A stretch of 64,000 nucleotides of DNA from contig JBHGNT010000001.1 in assembly GCA_043228905.1 (NCBI GenBank), positions 4,774,001 through 4,838,000 on the forward strand, read 5' to 3'. This stretch comes from Azolla caroliniana (taxonomy: Eukaryota > Polypodiophyta). The translations under genes were made by a program, and so were the position numbers. Shown here piece after piece: positions 1-12,900 of this stretch (the stretch's first letter is position 1; every line of letters begins with the position of its first letter). The notes beneath the pieces were generated by a model. It was not told where the DNA came from and made no database searches. It worked only from the letters and a program-made list of their open reading frames with translations.

Positions 1-1206
1 ATGCAATGTCGAAACATACTAGTTTGAAGTGTCAAATAACCATTGTCTTAACATCAAGGAGGAAATTCCTAAGACATGAGTAACATCAATAACTCCATCT
101 TTCCTTTTGAAAGACTTTTCAATGTATTGGTCATGTCTTCCTAACATTTAGTTTCGTTTAATTGTTATCATCAACCTCATTAAATAATTTTTTGTCTTAA
201 TGAGGTTCAAGATAGAAACAACTTATCTCCAATTGACGCACTTAGACATCATTACAAGAAGCTGAATTAAACTGTAAATATGATATCCTCTGGAATTATT
301 TCATGCTATTCTTTATTTTGTCAATTGCAGCATTACCATCAGAGAGAAAGTAACAGAAACTATGGCATCTGTAGTGTGGTATGCCATGATCAGGGATGTC
401 CAAAAGTAAGCAACTTTGCACTTTGTAAACAACATGATAAAAAACATTTGTAGCAAGCTAAGCACGAGAAACCAAGATTTTGAAGCATCTATGAATTGTT
501 CTTATAATGACTGATAGTCTCCCAAGCTCAGGCTATAAATCTTAGATGTGTAACCATCCGCACTACTCATTCACATCTACTTTGAAATACAAACAGCACA
601 ATTCTTTCCGTAATTAATACTATGAACTCTAATCCAGAAAAAGTAAGACAGGATTTTTTTGCGAAAACAACAGATACATCATCCCTTCTGTCAATACATG
701 AAAATAAAACAACCTCAGAGCTTGCAACAAGACTGCATGGCAGACCAAGAAAAAAAAATTAACAAACTTTCAGATGTAAATAGCAGGTTCAAGAAAACTG
801 AAGTTACAAAGCTCACATGTTTTAAATGTTATCTTGATGGCTACAACTAAACTCTTAAAAATAAAGCATTTTGAATCATAATGCAGATGGAAATCCTGAT
901 GACAATTTGTATCTAATTAACAATATTGTAGCTTAAATACAGCTGCTTATCTTTATTTTGGATTCGAGCCTCCATAGCAGCTCAAAAAAGTTAGACAAAA
1001 TCTCGGCCACAGTAATGAAAAATGTGTCAGTCACAGCGACTGAACTAAAAAAATCTTCAAAAGTCTACAGAATTAATAAGGAAAAGATGTACCATCATGA
1101 TATAATGTAGCTCTCTTGGAAAAGTGACGTGTATCTATGGCGAGTTATACCATGTTACTCTGTATTTTCTCATGAGATCCCTATATACTTTCCCTAAGAA
1201 AGAAAT
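1..1206. other. Intergenic DNA downstream of the IF1-like gene
   Basis: AT-rich sequence with no open frame I could assign to a gene. The part nearest 1206 is probably the 3' untranslated region of the minus-strand ATPase-inhibitor gene that ends at 1207. I saw no repeat or RNA gene here. Confidence 0.5.
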
Positions 1207-4200
1207 TTATTCTTTATCTTCCTCTACTGGAACCTTCTTGTTGACACGATAGTACCACAAACCAGCTGCCGCAATGGCTGCCACACCTGCAGCTACAGCT
1301 ACGTTTTTCGTAGAATCCGAGGAAATGTCCTTGACTGGATCCTGGATAGCAAATTCTGGAGCAGGGCTTTCACCAACTCCCTTTCAAAATGCATGCATAG
1401 GAAAGAAAGAAAACTAGTAGCATTAACCAATACGTTGCAACTCTGGATGAGTGAAACAATGCTTAAACATAGTTAGTTGTCTTCTTCTAGCATGTGAATG
1501 TATGGTTCATTCTTAAACATATACTTCAAAAAGAAAACTTATAAGAAACTTAAGTGTTCAGAGAATATCAGTTCTTTTAAAAATAAAACCTAGAAAAGCA
1601 TTGCCTTGTACCTGCTGAGCAATTGCCTCAAGCTTCTCTTTCTCCAATTTCTGAGGAAGTGCCGGAATTTCAGTTTCAGATTAGTACCAGAATGGAGTAG
1701 ATGCATATTTATGCATATAAATAAAAATTCTTTGTGTAAATCATAATTAATCATCCTTTTCTAAATAACACAATATTAATGTGTTTCTGAGCACTGCAGC
1801 TGTAAACCATGGTATAATGGTTGCTGGGAGAAAGAAAAAAAGAAATATTTTTTAACTCTTATCAAAGTCTAAAATCAGCTCTGTGACAAATCAGATGTAC
1901 AAAGATCTATCCTCTGGAAGTTCCACTTGCAGTTTCATGGTTGTAATGCCTATTAAAGTATAAAACAGCTACGTGAATCCGATGTGGATGAAAGATAGTA
2001 ACCTAACTAGGGCCTCATTTACAATTGGTCATGCTGTAGCCTGCCATCTTGGCTCTCATGATCTCATTCGACACCAAAACTTGACTTGAATCATCCTGGA
2101 GATCATGGATACAAATTGCATCCCTGTTGGTATTTAATCATCATAGGTACACCTGGATTTATTGTGATGACCTAGTCTACAAACCCATATCCGAGGTCTT
2201 ATAACATAGGATCTGTGGTGTCAAAGAGGCACAAATTTGTGCGTGGTTCATTAAACTGCGCATGGGAGAACATACTTTCTAGCCCTCACAAAGCTACATA
2301 TTTTCAGGTCGATCTGGTCTTGGCATCTCCCCTTATATAAAATTGGGCCTGATAAAAACTACTTCAAGATAGGTGTCGGAGTCACCATACTCCACTATCT
2401 CCAGGCCATCAGTAAAAACTGGTGCTGATCTCTTGGACCCATTGTAGTACAGTGTTGAGCACCATAATTAGTTTTCCCAATGTCAAACAATAACCCACTT
2501 TATATCATACATGCAAAATAATTAATGGGCATTCTGTTTCACTCCAATGATTGAGTGAACTTGTGATAAACATTCCGAAGTTTGGAACCTCATTACAATT
2601 ACGTAGTCAAGAGCTGTCAATTTCATATCAGCTTATCTGAAACTCTGCATCAACAGAGCTCTCAGACTCATATCTAAAACTTTGAAAAACAATTCGAAAA
2701 CACAACAATAATCCACTTCTTAAGTGTTCCATCCTCTTTGATGATACCCCATAGTGTGTAGACAACTTCTGAATAGAGAGCCTTCTCCTGAAATCAAATT
2801 TTCCCTCAGGGCTTTTTTATCTAACCACTGCATTGTTTGGTCAAAGAATGACCATCCATCATATAGCAGTAGTTGGTTGGTTGATGCAAATCTCTTAACT
2901 TGATATGGGCACATTGGTAGATGTACTTCAAGTCTCTGGAAATCCCTCATGCATAGATCTGTTAAATACAGAGGCCAAGAGCATTATGATCTCTGAAATG
3001 TCTAAAATGCTCCGGTACAATACATTCATGATCTTGTCCAGAGTCTGTTAATAACCTTTCTTATCATCTGTTCTGTGAATAGAGGAGAAGTATGGGGGCA
3101 AGGCTCTAGTGGCTCTGGTAAAGTAGAATGCTCCAGTAGAATGCTCCAGTAGACTGCATAATAATGCCAAATATCAATAAACGAGATAGTCAGCGGCATG
3201 GAATGTTCCCTCGGAGGCAGTTACCCATAAACAATAGATACATCTGTTTCTCCACATGTGCTAGGAAACCTTTCTTTTGCTTTCAGTTAGAAAGCTGATG
3301 CAAGATTGTTAGCGATCCCAATTTCCACATCACTACGTAATCAGTCACTTAACTAAGTTACACTCATCATCACGCCAGTTATCCAGGGTCATGCATCCAA
3401 AACGTAGGTGGACTGAGGATTGTGTATGTGAAACACCATGTGGTATTGCATGCAAAGTTTCTGTCTCAACCTGAGTGAGCTCCACCAATGATATATGTGG
3501 ATTGATAATGTTCACTGCCTCATTAATCTCAGTGGTGTATACTCCATTCGTATCTCAGAAGAGCCTATACCTAGGATATGATTATGTGGGCCATGACGCC
3601 TATTTCAGATGGCATAATCAGTTTTCATTGTTAGCACAACATCTGCATGATCTACAACCATGCTTAGAGTCTTGGGAGGCACCACAAAGTCCTGAATATG
3701 TGAAATGGAAAACGGTGGGGCTAGTGCATAATCAACTGTGTTGCTCCCTCACAAGAAAAGCATGATCTGTATCCATGCCCAGAGTCTTGGGAGGCGCAAC
3801 AAAGTCCTGAATACGTGAAATGAAAAATGGTGAGGTTAGGACATAATCAATTGTGTTGCCCTCTGTCTATTTGGAAATGCATGGCCATCTTCTAGGGGAT
3901 ATCTCATTGAGTTATTTGGGATGTGTTATGTGCATAAGCATAACTGATAATAAGATAGGTTTCCGTAGTTTACCCTAATCTTATGATAAGTATGTGTGGG
4001 TTAATTCTGAAAGGAACGAGGATATGAATTGTAATATTCAATTCTACAGCGTGAGATAACTATTAAGAGTGTTATCACTTGACCATTTCATATAAAGTAG
4101 TCAAGTGTGAACACACTAAGGCCTAGGGTTTCTGTCTATACAAGATGGCTAGCTACCTTCTTATGAGGGAGGTTTGACCTATGTTGAGACCAAGTCAGTG

Positions 4201-6914
4201 TGGCTATGATTATTGTTAGCTAAGCACATGCTATTCTCGCGAAACCCAAGGTACAACTCGCATCAACCCTCGATGGTATGGAACATCGAGGAGGTTAATG
4301 CCTGTCCCACGTTGTGAGGGGGGTGGTCATGTGGTCTAGCACCCCTCTTTCCTTTCTTTGGTCTATAAGTCCTTATGTTTTGCTTACTTATTGGGTTAGA
4401 TTATAATAGGATAGCCAATCCATTTGTCAATCACATCACAAGAGACATCTTTATGGTCTTTGCACTCCTTATCTTGTGAACTTCTCATTAGTCTCAATGC
4501 TTCTCATCCATCTTTCTTAACATCTCCTCTATGTTATCCAAGATTGAAGTCAATAGTGTACACTTCGTGCATTAAAGTTACCAAAAAGAATGATATCTCC
4601 ATATTGGTAAACCTCCCAAATTTCCTGCAGGATACTGTAGGTTGATTGTCCCTTGGGTGATGTATAGCAGGATGTGGTACGTGAAAAGTAGCATGTAACT
4701 ATACAAATAGATCTACCTTCTTCTGCTCTCACTTGAACCCACTTATACTGAGCATGTTCATCTCTCCACACAATGTGAATGGATAACTAGATATCTTCTC
4801 TAAAAAGATTACAAATCCCTTGAGCATTTACCCTGATATTGTCTCCTACCTTCTAGCACCTCCAAATTGTATCATGTTACTCTAGACAAAGGATTGATGG
4901 TACCCTGTGTACCTGAGTCAACTATTCTCTCCCTCTGATGCTATCTTCAATTACTCCGACATCATCGCTCCACTACAACTCCACAATGTTGTTCTTGATG
5001 TGGTCTCTGTAGGTGTCACACCATCATGCGTTGTATCATATAAGTATCACCTCCAAATTGTATCATGTTAATCTAGACAAAGGATTGATGGTACCCTGTG
5101 TACCTGAGTCGACTATCCTCTCCTTCTGATGCTATCTTCAAATACTCCGACATCCAACCTCATAGCTCCACTACAACTCCAAAAGGTTATTCTTCATGTT
5201 GTCTCTGTAGGTGTCACACCATCATGCGTAATGTCATAGAAGTATCACGTCCTTGCTTCCTCGATAGAAGGCTACCTTCCCTCTCTTGTCATGTGACATG
5301 ATCCATATTCACGACTAGTTTTGGTGAACCTTGTCTTTGTTATCGAATTAGCACGGATCTTGTTTATAGTTATACACAAAAGAGATAGGGCAAAGTGACA
5401 CAAGTGCATATTAGTCAACTTATTAGCAAATTAACATGCTCTTATTTGTAGTCAAACAAAAAAGCACATTTTCATGCCCTTGAAGAGACAATGACCTACA
5501 TTTGGAGTGGATGATAACACCCGAGAGTAATTCATCATGCTCATCATGTAAGACCATATGATACACTTGTCTTTCAAATTCGCAATTCAGTCAGATATAT
5601 ACATGTGAGCCAATCCTGAGAAATGTGGTTAAGTATCAACCCATGTGTGGAATCCCACCTCTAGTGAGGAGCTCATGGCTGTACGCTGGGCATTATATGA
5701 CTGTGAATACACGTATTTGATCGCATAACATATCTTACATCTCTTACTCACTCTCTTAAAAGAGTAATGCATGCCCTTGAATTTGGGGGCATATCTACCA
5801 CAACTATTAACTCAGAGAAACGATCCAAAAAAATCAAGTCCCTCTCTTATAAGACAGACAATAGTTACCTTTGTATATTTGGGTCCAAGGATTATATTCA
5901 GCCTTTTGAGAATGTTCCTATGTCTTTCTATCTATCTCTTGCTCATCATCATTATGCCTTCCGCTTGTTCTCGTGGGTCATTGGAAGGAGCTCTAGAATT
6001 GCCTTCAAATTTATCCTCTTAAACTCTAATCTATACAATATCTTTCCAGTTTCACTAAAATCTGTGGTAAATGGGTCGTAGTGCTACATTCTCTGTAGAA
6101 CATTCACTATAACACTTCAGGAGCTTCTTTCTTGCAGTCTTGGTTGAAGCACGTATCCATCTAGCTCTCATTGTCAAGGGAAAGAGAGATCCTTTCAATG
6201 AGCTCCACCAAAGATAATGGTTTCCTTTCAAGTCCAACAAAGATAATGCAAGATCACAGGAATGTAGATCAGCTCCACCCTGCAAACTTATTCTTTTAAC
6301 AAAGTGGTTCTTGCTTTTATTGGTTCAGTTGCTATCGGCTATCAAGCTGTTCATACTAGGCTGGACAAGTTGTCTTAATCATATAGTGGACAATGATGTA
6401 TGATGTAACAACGTGGAAAGAGTCAGCATCTACAAGTCAATGCTAAATTGGGGTTTCCTGACTTGTATAGATATAAAAGGGTCCACTGCCTAGAATCCCC
6501 AATCCCGGGAAAAAAAAAAAAGGCAAACCCAAGTATAAAAAGAGCAAAGAAAACATAGAGAAAATGGATTGAATCAAGAAAATAATGAATCAAGAGGAAG
6601 GTAGACTGAAATCTAATGCTAGAAATTAGTAATGTTTTTCTGATTCATATAAAAGAACTCACATTTCCCACATAATCCTGAATCTAAAATAGAATTGAAA
6701 ACAAGTAGAAAAATAGAAAACACATCGCATGAGAATAAGATCAAGTAAAAAACGAAGACAGAAGAGATTATACCTTGATATATATATTCTCTGCAGCTCT
6801 CTCTTCCTCTTTGAGAATATTGCTGGAGCCACTAGATGGCCTTAACAGAACCTGGAAACTATAAAATTTCGACCTTCTGAGAGAACCCAAAAGAGAAGAA
6901 GCTCGAATAGCCAT
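1207..6914 (-). CDS. IF1: IF1-like mitochondrial F1F0-ATPase inhibitor family protein
   Basis: Three coding exons on the minus strand (6914-6774, 1650-1612, 1380-1207) join in phase 0 through GT-AG introns of 5123 and 231 bp and give 117 residues. The N-terminus (MAIRASSLLGSLRRS) is rich in Arg and Ser and lacks acids, as in a mitochondrial presequence. Residues 35-60 hold the IF1 core: KEEERAAENIYIK from exon 1 continues into KLEKEKLEAIAQQ from the 39-bp exon 2. IF1 proteins bind F1 and block ATP hydrolysis when the proton gradient collapses. The exon 3 part has a hydrophobic stretch (VAVAAGVAAIAAAGLWYY, about residues 87-104) followed by a charged tail, which from memory resembles the longer Arabidopsis paralogue At2g27730 more than minimal IF1. 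The membrane segment and the missing canonical inhibitor tail make actual inhibitory activity uncertain. The start is the first ATG in frame. The long first intron holds an old LINE piece in the same orientation. Confidence 0.85.
3659..3873. repeat. Tandem duplication, about 115 bp, two copies
   Basis: Two adjacent copies of a segment beginning CATGCTTAGAGTC or CATGCCCAGAGTC start at 3659 and 3774. They lie in the large first intron of the IF1-like gene. The copies have diverged by substitutions and no function is apparent. Confidence 0.75.
4550..4771 (-). mobile_element. Degenerate LINE endonuclease (EEP) fragment
   Basis: The minus strand encodes a 73-residue open stretch ending GDIILFGNFNARS, which matches the LINE ORF2 apurinic endonuclease motif (consensus near GDFNAR). 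Before it is a typical strand region, VQVRAEEGRSICIVTCYF. The catalytic Asp of the motif is Asn here, so the fragment is dead. Flanking minus-strand sequence has many stops. It sits in the first intron of the IF1-like gene in the same orientation as that gene. I could not find the RT domain with confidence further downstream. Confidence 0.6.
4860..5250. repeat. Tandem duplication, about 191 bp, two copies
   Basis: Units starting CTCCAAATTGTATCATG at 4860 and 5051 repeat in direct orientation with scattered substitutions and a short insertion. They lie next to the LINE endonuclease remnant and are probably part of its decayed body. Confidence 0.8.
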
Positions 6915-7165
6915 GGCGATGACTCCCTGTCGCTCTATGCGTGTGTTAAAGTCGGAGTTAGAAGAAGAATTCTGAGGGAAATATGTCTTGAGACTTGTAT
7001 CTTCGGCGTTATCAGAAATACCCCTTGTGGTTTTTCAAATTTTCAAAAATACCCCTCGTCCCTTCGGGCATTGTAGGACATTCCCTCATAAGAGCATCTA
7101 TAAACTATATATATATATATACACGAGAAGAGAGGAAAATCTAAGGCTCTCTCTCTCTCTCTCTT

Positions 7166-7301
7166 TATCGTAATTAAATAGCTTACCCTAGAGGTAAGTC
7201 ATTTTGGGTTCGAAACCCGATTTTCTCACCTCTCTATTACTCGGTTGAACCCATGACCACCTACCTAGTCTCCATTGGGCAACCTTACAAACTGAGCTAC
7301 A

Positions 7302-7305
<4 letters not shown>
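7166..7305 (-). mobile_element. tRNA-derived SINE (Au-like) copy
   Basis: Read on the minus strand from about 7305, the sequence starts GGATGTAGCTCAGTTTGTAA, which resembles a tRNA D-arm and pol III A box. About 35 nt further on is GGTCATGGGTTCAACC, a B-box match. Downstream is GGGTTTCGAACCC and a tail. Spacing fits a tRNA-related SINE rather than a functional tRNA because no cloverleaf or anticodon arm is formed. CT/AG microsatellites flank both sides. Confidence 0.65.

Positions 7306-7351
<46 letters not shown>
7306..7351. repeat. CT/AG dinucleotide microsatellite
   Basis: A run of about 23 CT units directly abuts the head of the SINE-like copy. A shorter CT run lies at about 7148-7165 on the other side. 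Confidence 0.95.
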
Positions 7352-7353
<2 letters not shown>

Positions 7354-8281
7354 TTGAAAACACACAATCATATTAATAAATGTGTGTAAAAAACACTACT
7401 TACAATGGGTGTGACAATGGAATATGGGTCATCCACTAACTACACTACACTACATGGGTAGTGGAATGTGTTGAATTGCCAATAGGCAAGACGAACACTC
7501 CACTGAGGAAAGAATTTCTACTTGCTCCAATCAAGAAATTTGCCACATTAGTACTCCCTTCAACTTTCGTAGATATGCTTCACTCCATCTCTACCATCAA
7601 ATACAAAAGCGTTGTGCATGTTCCAATTATGACTCAATCCCCAATATCTTAGAAATTGAAAAACGATCTCCATCTCTGATTTTGGGTCAACCTGTGTAAA
7701 TTGTGCAAACACCCACTGTCTAGGTGTCAAATAACATAGTGATAAAACTTGCCAAATTTGAGAAATGTAACTCCAACTCTAACAAGCAATCAAACATTGT
7801 ATAAATCTCTCTCTCTCTAGCCTTGGGTTTTCGAGAAATCTCAACAATGCCCTTCAATGTTTCACACCTTACAAATATATTCCTTGTGTTTTTTGAAGTC
7901 GTCAAACTCCGTGCACGCACGCGTATGTGCGGACTCGCTTATCCCTTGGTTATCCTTATGTTTTTTTTCATTTTCACACAAAAATCCTCACGTTTTCCTC
8001 TACTTGTTGGCTCAATGGTTTACAGTGTACATTGTACACCATAGCATCCAAGCCATATATTTGTGAGAGAACCCATGTTAGATCCTAGCCATGGGCTTGG
8101 TTCCCTCCCATGGATTGCAATCAGTTTCTCCCTTGGACATTACAAAGATATATATCTCTATATAAAATATCACTTGATGAGCCAAATAATGTTTACATGC
8201 AAAGTATAACGTGGTGCACTTAGGTTACTCTTATATTATTTCCAATTAGTGATGGAGAAACCAATGAGAAGGAGAATAATT

Positions 8282-8890
8282 CATAGCATATATATGTACG
8301 TACGTACGGATATTGACGAGAAATTCTAAGTTTTTGGGGCAATCAAATATACAAAGTGATGGGAACATGCCAAATGGTCACATCTCTTTGGAATGGATAT
8401 CTAACTCTACATCAACAATGGAGCGATAAAACTTTGGTTCGGTTTCGGCTTCATCGGTTTGGCCTTGTCCAAACCAAAACAATTAGATGTCCATCCGCAG
8501 GCGGCAACAGAAAAACATAGCATATATATGTACGTACGTACGGATATTGACGAGAATTTCTAAGTTTTTGGGGCAATCAAATATACAAAGTGATGGAAAC
8601 ATGCCAAATGGTCACATCTCTTTGGAATGGATATCTAACTCTACATCAACAACGGAGCGATAAAACTTTGGTTCGGTTTCGGCTTCAGCGGTTTGACCTT
8701 GTCCAAACCAAAACAATTAGATGTCCTTCCGCAGCTGGCAGCAGGAAAACATATGCAGTGAATCTACCGTTCTGCTTACCAATACAGCGATAAAACATTG
8801 GTTCGGTTTCGGCTTAACCGGTTTGGCCTTGTCCAAACCAAACCAGTTAGATGTCCCTCCGCAGCAGAGAAACATACGCAGTGAATCTAC
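8282..8890. repeat. 234-bp tandem repeat, two full copies plus a partial third
   Basis: Units begin at 8282 and 8516 with CATAGCATATATATGTACG and are nearly identical over about 230 bp. A third, shorter copy of the unit's 3' half (GCGATAAAACATTGGTTCGG onward) occupies about 8785-8880. Each unit contains a GTACGTACGTACG stretch and a CGGTTTCGGCTT segment. The repeat ends about 1 kb before the ATR3 start codon, so it could lie in that gene's promoter. Confidence 0.9.
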
Positions 8891-9934
8891 TACCGTTCTG
8901 CTTCCTGCCCCGCCGCTGTATCCCCCTCTCTACTCTGATCCAATTTGTTTCTGCACCGGGATCTCAACTCAAACCGAAGCCTCAGTCGTCCGAGTGCTAA
9001 AGAAAGCTCTATGAATAGTATGTGCTTCCTATCTCCGTCCGTATCAGTGTATTGCTTCATGAATAATTCTTCAACTGAGGTCAAGTAATCTCGTTAGTTC
9101 TCGTGCTTTCTCTGCAATGATTATCCTCTGTGAATTCTCCCTGCGTTTTCCTTTGTACTGTCTCTAAGGAGTATTTGGTTCATGCACTAGTCCTGGATGG
9201 TAAATGGTCGTAACATTAGCTAATGGGAGCTATGGAATCAATAGCAAGATATTGAACGGCAATCCAAGTAAAGAAGCCCGAGAAGCTAAATCCAAATACT
9301 TATGCTGGACTAATTTGGTCAAGGATCCCTTATTTGAAGTCAGTATGACATAGCGTCAGTTATGTCAAAACGTCAAATTTTGTTTGTGATTCATAATAAT
9401 TGAATGCAATTATTTCTGGATATGCTCAGTAAGACTTCTGGCAAAACCTTATGCTTGATCGTTTTATTAGAAACTGAGCAGGCAGAGCACATATTTTGTA
9501 ATTTTCCCAAAACTGCATATTTTTTGTCAATCTTGCCCCTGCTCATAATAATTGGGCCTAATATTCACTATATCCTGTTCTTAGCTCCCCTCATACTCGT
9601 CTTAGTACACCCTTCGAGTAGTGTTAGAGCAGGTAATGTGCTTCTAAGTTAGTACTCATAGCTAACATGCAAAACTTCTGCGATGGTAATGATGAGTTAG
9701 TTGTCCAAAGCCATCAAAGTAGTGCCCACATTAACTTAGTGTCCCTGGTCTCTTGTGCGATTGAATTGTGATTCGCTGGCAGCTTGTTGTTTTCTGTCAG
9801 GTTCCAAGTGTGTTGTATCCACCAGTATAGTGCTCACTTCTAGAGCTCCCATGGGAGCTTAATGAAGCAGTGGTGATGTCAATAACATTTTAATCACACA
9901 CTGTTGTACAGGAATCAATTTGCAGCAAGCAGAG

Positions 9935-12900
9935 ATGGAGTCAAAACCAAGCCTGGTTATATTTTATGGTTCTCAGACAGGCAATGCCGAAGATGTGGCT
10001 GAGCGCATTGGACGAGAAGCAGAGCGTCGGCACTTGGATGCCGCCATTATCTCCATGGATACTTATGATCCGGTACAATGTAAACTTAAAACTATTTTCC
10101 TTGTAACCTTAATATATGCAACAATTATACACATGATTATATACACATTTGTTAAGGAGGTTGAGTTTTCAGTGAATTAGATTATTTCTTGTACAGCGAT
10201 CCTGTTGCATGGCTGGTTGAGCCCATAGCATCAATGACTATAGCTACTCTGTATGTATTATCATCTTGGCATGCAATGCATTCCAAGTTTGACAATGTGT
10301 GGGAATGTATCCTAGCATATTTCGAATGCCATGATCATGAACATGGATGATTGAAGAATGTATAACTTTGCGGCAGAGATATTAGTTGATATTTGGGGTG
10401 ACATTGTTCACACTCTTAGAGATTCTTTTTCATAATAATTTTTTTTGTGGCATATTGTGCCTTTTCAGATGGTATCCCAGTGCAAACTGCAATATGTGAA
10501 TTTTTAAAATTTAAAATTTTCGCAATTTTAAAATTTCAGATGGTATTGACAATGTGAACTGCAATGCTTTTTGTTATACCCAGAGAAAATTGTGTGAGGA
10601 AGCAAATGTGGTGTTTGTGGTTTCAACAACTGGTCAAGGGGACCCGCCTGATACTGTGAAGGTTTGCCTTAAGTCACACATTTTGAGGCCATGTCTCTAT
10701 TGTACTTCGAATAATATTGGGCCTATGATATATATACTGTATCAGGATTTCTGGAAATTTTTGTTGAGACGAAGCTTGAATACAGATTGGCTGGATCGCT
10801 TGAATTATGTGGTTTTTGGACTCGGTGATTCCAGCTATGCACAATACAATGTGCGCATTTGCTTTTCCTTCTCTCATAACTTCAAATAAGATTCTAATTT
10901 CCCCTCATTGGGAAGGCTTATATCAAGTAATTAACTTTTTTATATTTTTTCCTATAAATTTGAGGTGTGAAAGAGACTTTACCATGCCTAAAAATAGTAT
11001 CAAAATGAAGTATTTCGAGAAATGTTGCTGTAGATTAACATTTGGCATTTCCTTTCCTAAGCTTTCTGCTGCATCGTTGTTGAACCCTGATGTTGTATAA
11101 CATGACTTTAAGGTGACATTTGTGTAGGTTAAGGCATCTTCTAGAAGATTCTAACCTTTCTCTACCCTTTTCCCCATACTTGTCTGATGAAAGATGTATG
11201 CAATATTAATGGTTTTGTTATGAACTGTGAGGTAGTTGTTTCGGAACTCCAATATTTCCAAAAACTGTAGCTGGTCTCCCTTTTTCTAAAATTTTTGTGT
11301 TGTCCCTATACCAACACGTGTCATGCTCAACATCAGGTAATGGCGAAGAAACTGGATAAGCGCCTGAATGATCTTGGAGGAAAGCCATTAATTGAAAGAG
11401 GACTTGGAGATGATCAACATCCTTCAGGGTAGGTTTTTCTTTAAAACAAAGTATAAGTCATAGCTGATAAGAAGGTGCAAATACCCTGAGACGTGTATGA
11501 AGTTTCGAGCTTGCTATTCCAATTGGATACTGTTATGTGACATGGATTCAACCAAATTACTGTTGCTTAGTTTATGGAATAGTTTCTTTTTCTTTAGGCA
11601 ATTTATAAATGCTGGATATTTGTACATCACTTGCCTGCTTAATATAGGTGAGGAATATTAGTAAGTCATGTAAAATGCAGTAGTATAGAGTTTTATCTGC
11701 ATGATGGCACATTGTACTGTCTATAATCTAGTGCCTCGTTAGAGATCCTGGCATGGCCCTCACCTCTTTTAATTTTTGCATAAATTAAAGCTTGTTCCTA
11801 TCTGCAGACACGTTAATGCAGCCCTCTGCCTAATTTTTGTTAATGGGGGGTTTCAGTAATATTTAGTCACTTTTGTGATCTTAGCATGGTGTCTATATAT
11901 TAGGTTGATCATTTCCTCTTGTGAAGAGGTTTGGTGCTGTATATATTATAACTTATATGTCTCAATTAACTTCGTAGGGTAATAGAGGTAATGGAGGAAA
12001 CAAAGGGTGGACAGTGTGGTAGTCAGTATGGTAAACTACTGTACAAATGAGGAAAATATGGTTGGCAATGATCAGTGAAAAGATAAATTGAAAGAAATCA
12101 ATGAAGCAAAGGGAAATGTTATATAACATGTTCAGAAGGCCAAGATTACGAGACCAATAAGTTACATCCCTGTGGATCTTAGAGAATGTCTAGATAACTA
12201 CCCTTTATAACTAGGCTGTGATCAAAGTAAAATGATATAGGAACCATGGGTAGAAGCAATATGAAAATATAATGTACAAGATAAATATATATCTGGGAGA
12301 GGTAGATTGTGAATAGATCAGCTGATGAACCCTTTCGTAAGATGATGCCAAATGATATCAATGCCCTTTTTAATGGGCCACCTAGAAGATTGTGCTTGAT
12401 CTTGGGCAATGATATTATATGTAGCATATACTTGGCACCTGGAGTGAGTCAAAGGAACGCACGGTCAAGCAATATACCCCTGGAAGGTACTAGTTGTGAT
12501 TGCTTTCAGGTCTTTTGACTTATCCTAGTGAAGAAATTTGACATCCTGCTTTTCACAGAACCTGCTTTGTGCAGCCCTGCTGATCATCTGCACAGGAGAG
12601 ATTCTGTAAATCTATGCATCTCTACAGAAACAACCCCAAACATCTTTGATCAGAGAAGCTTCATGATCTAGAAGAATGATCGAAATCCTCACCAAAGAGA
12701 GTGGAAACGTCCTCAAATTTCATAGTAAACTGTGCAGTGGTAAATTTAGTTTTCGTAACTGACATAGCCTCTACTTTGTTGAGGTACACACACCCCTATA
12801 CGTACCTATCTCTACCTTAATTTGATTTGATGAGGTACGGATCCATATATCTAGGGCATAATGTGAATCTATCCTTAATGATGCGCAGAAGATGGTATAT

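Larger units (their letters stand above)
6915..9934. promoter_or_regulatory. Divergent intergenic region between the IF1-like and ATR3 genes
   Basis: About 3 kb separates the two start codons, so both promoters must lie here. It holds a SINE-like unit (7166-7305), CT microsatellites, and a 234-bp tandem repeat (8282-8890). A short GC-richer stretch near 8880-9000, followed by possible splice-acceptor sequence at about 9910 and 9924, suggests an untranslated first exon and a 5'UTR intron for the plus-strand gene. That is inference. No clear TATA box could be tied to either gene. Confidence 0.45.

Noticed and set aside
2720-2950. Minus-strand 76-codon frame in the IF1 intron
   Set aside because: I looked for LINE RT motifs because the LINE endonuclease lies upstream on this strand, but none could be read with confidence.
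7181-7305. Possible tRNA gene with TAGCTCAG and GGTTCAA boxes
   Set aside because: No anticodon arm or acceptor pairing can be made; tRNA-derived SINE fits better.
9404-9652. 82-codon hydrophobic open frame before ATR3
   Set aside because: No similarity, lies in the presumed 5' leader, and its composition fits AT-rich noncoding DNA.
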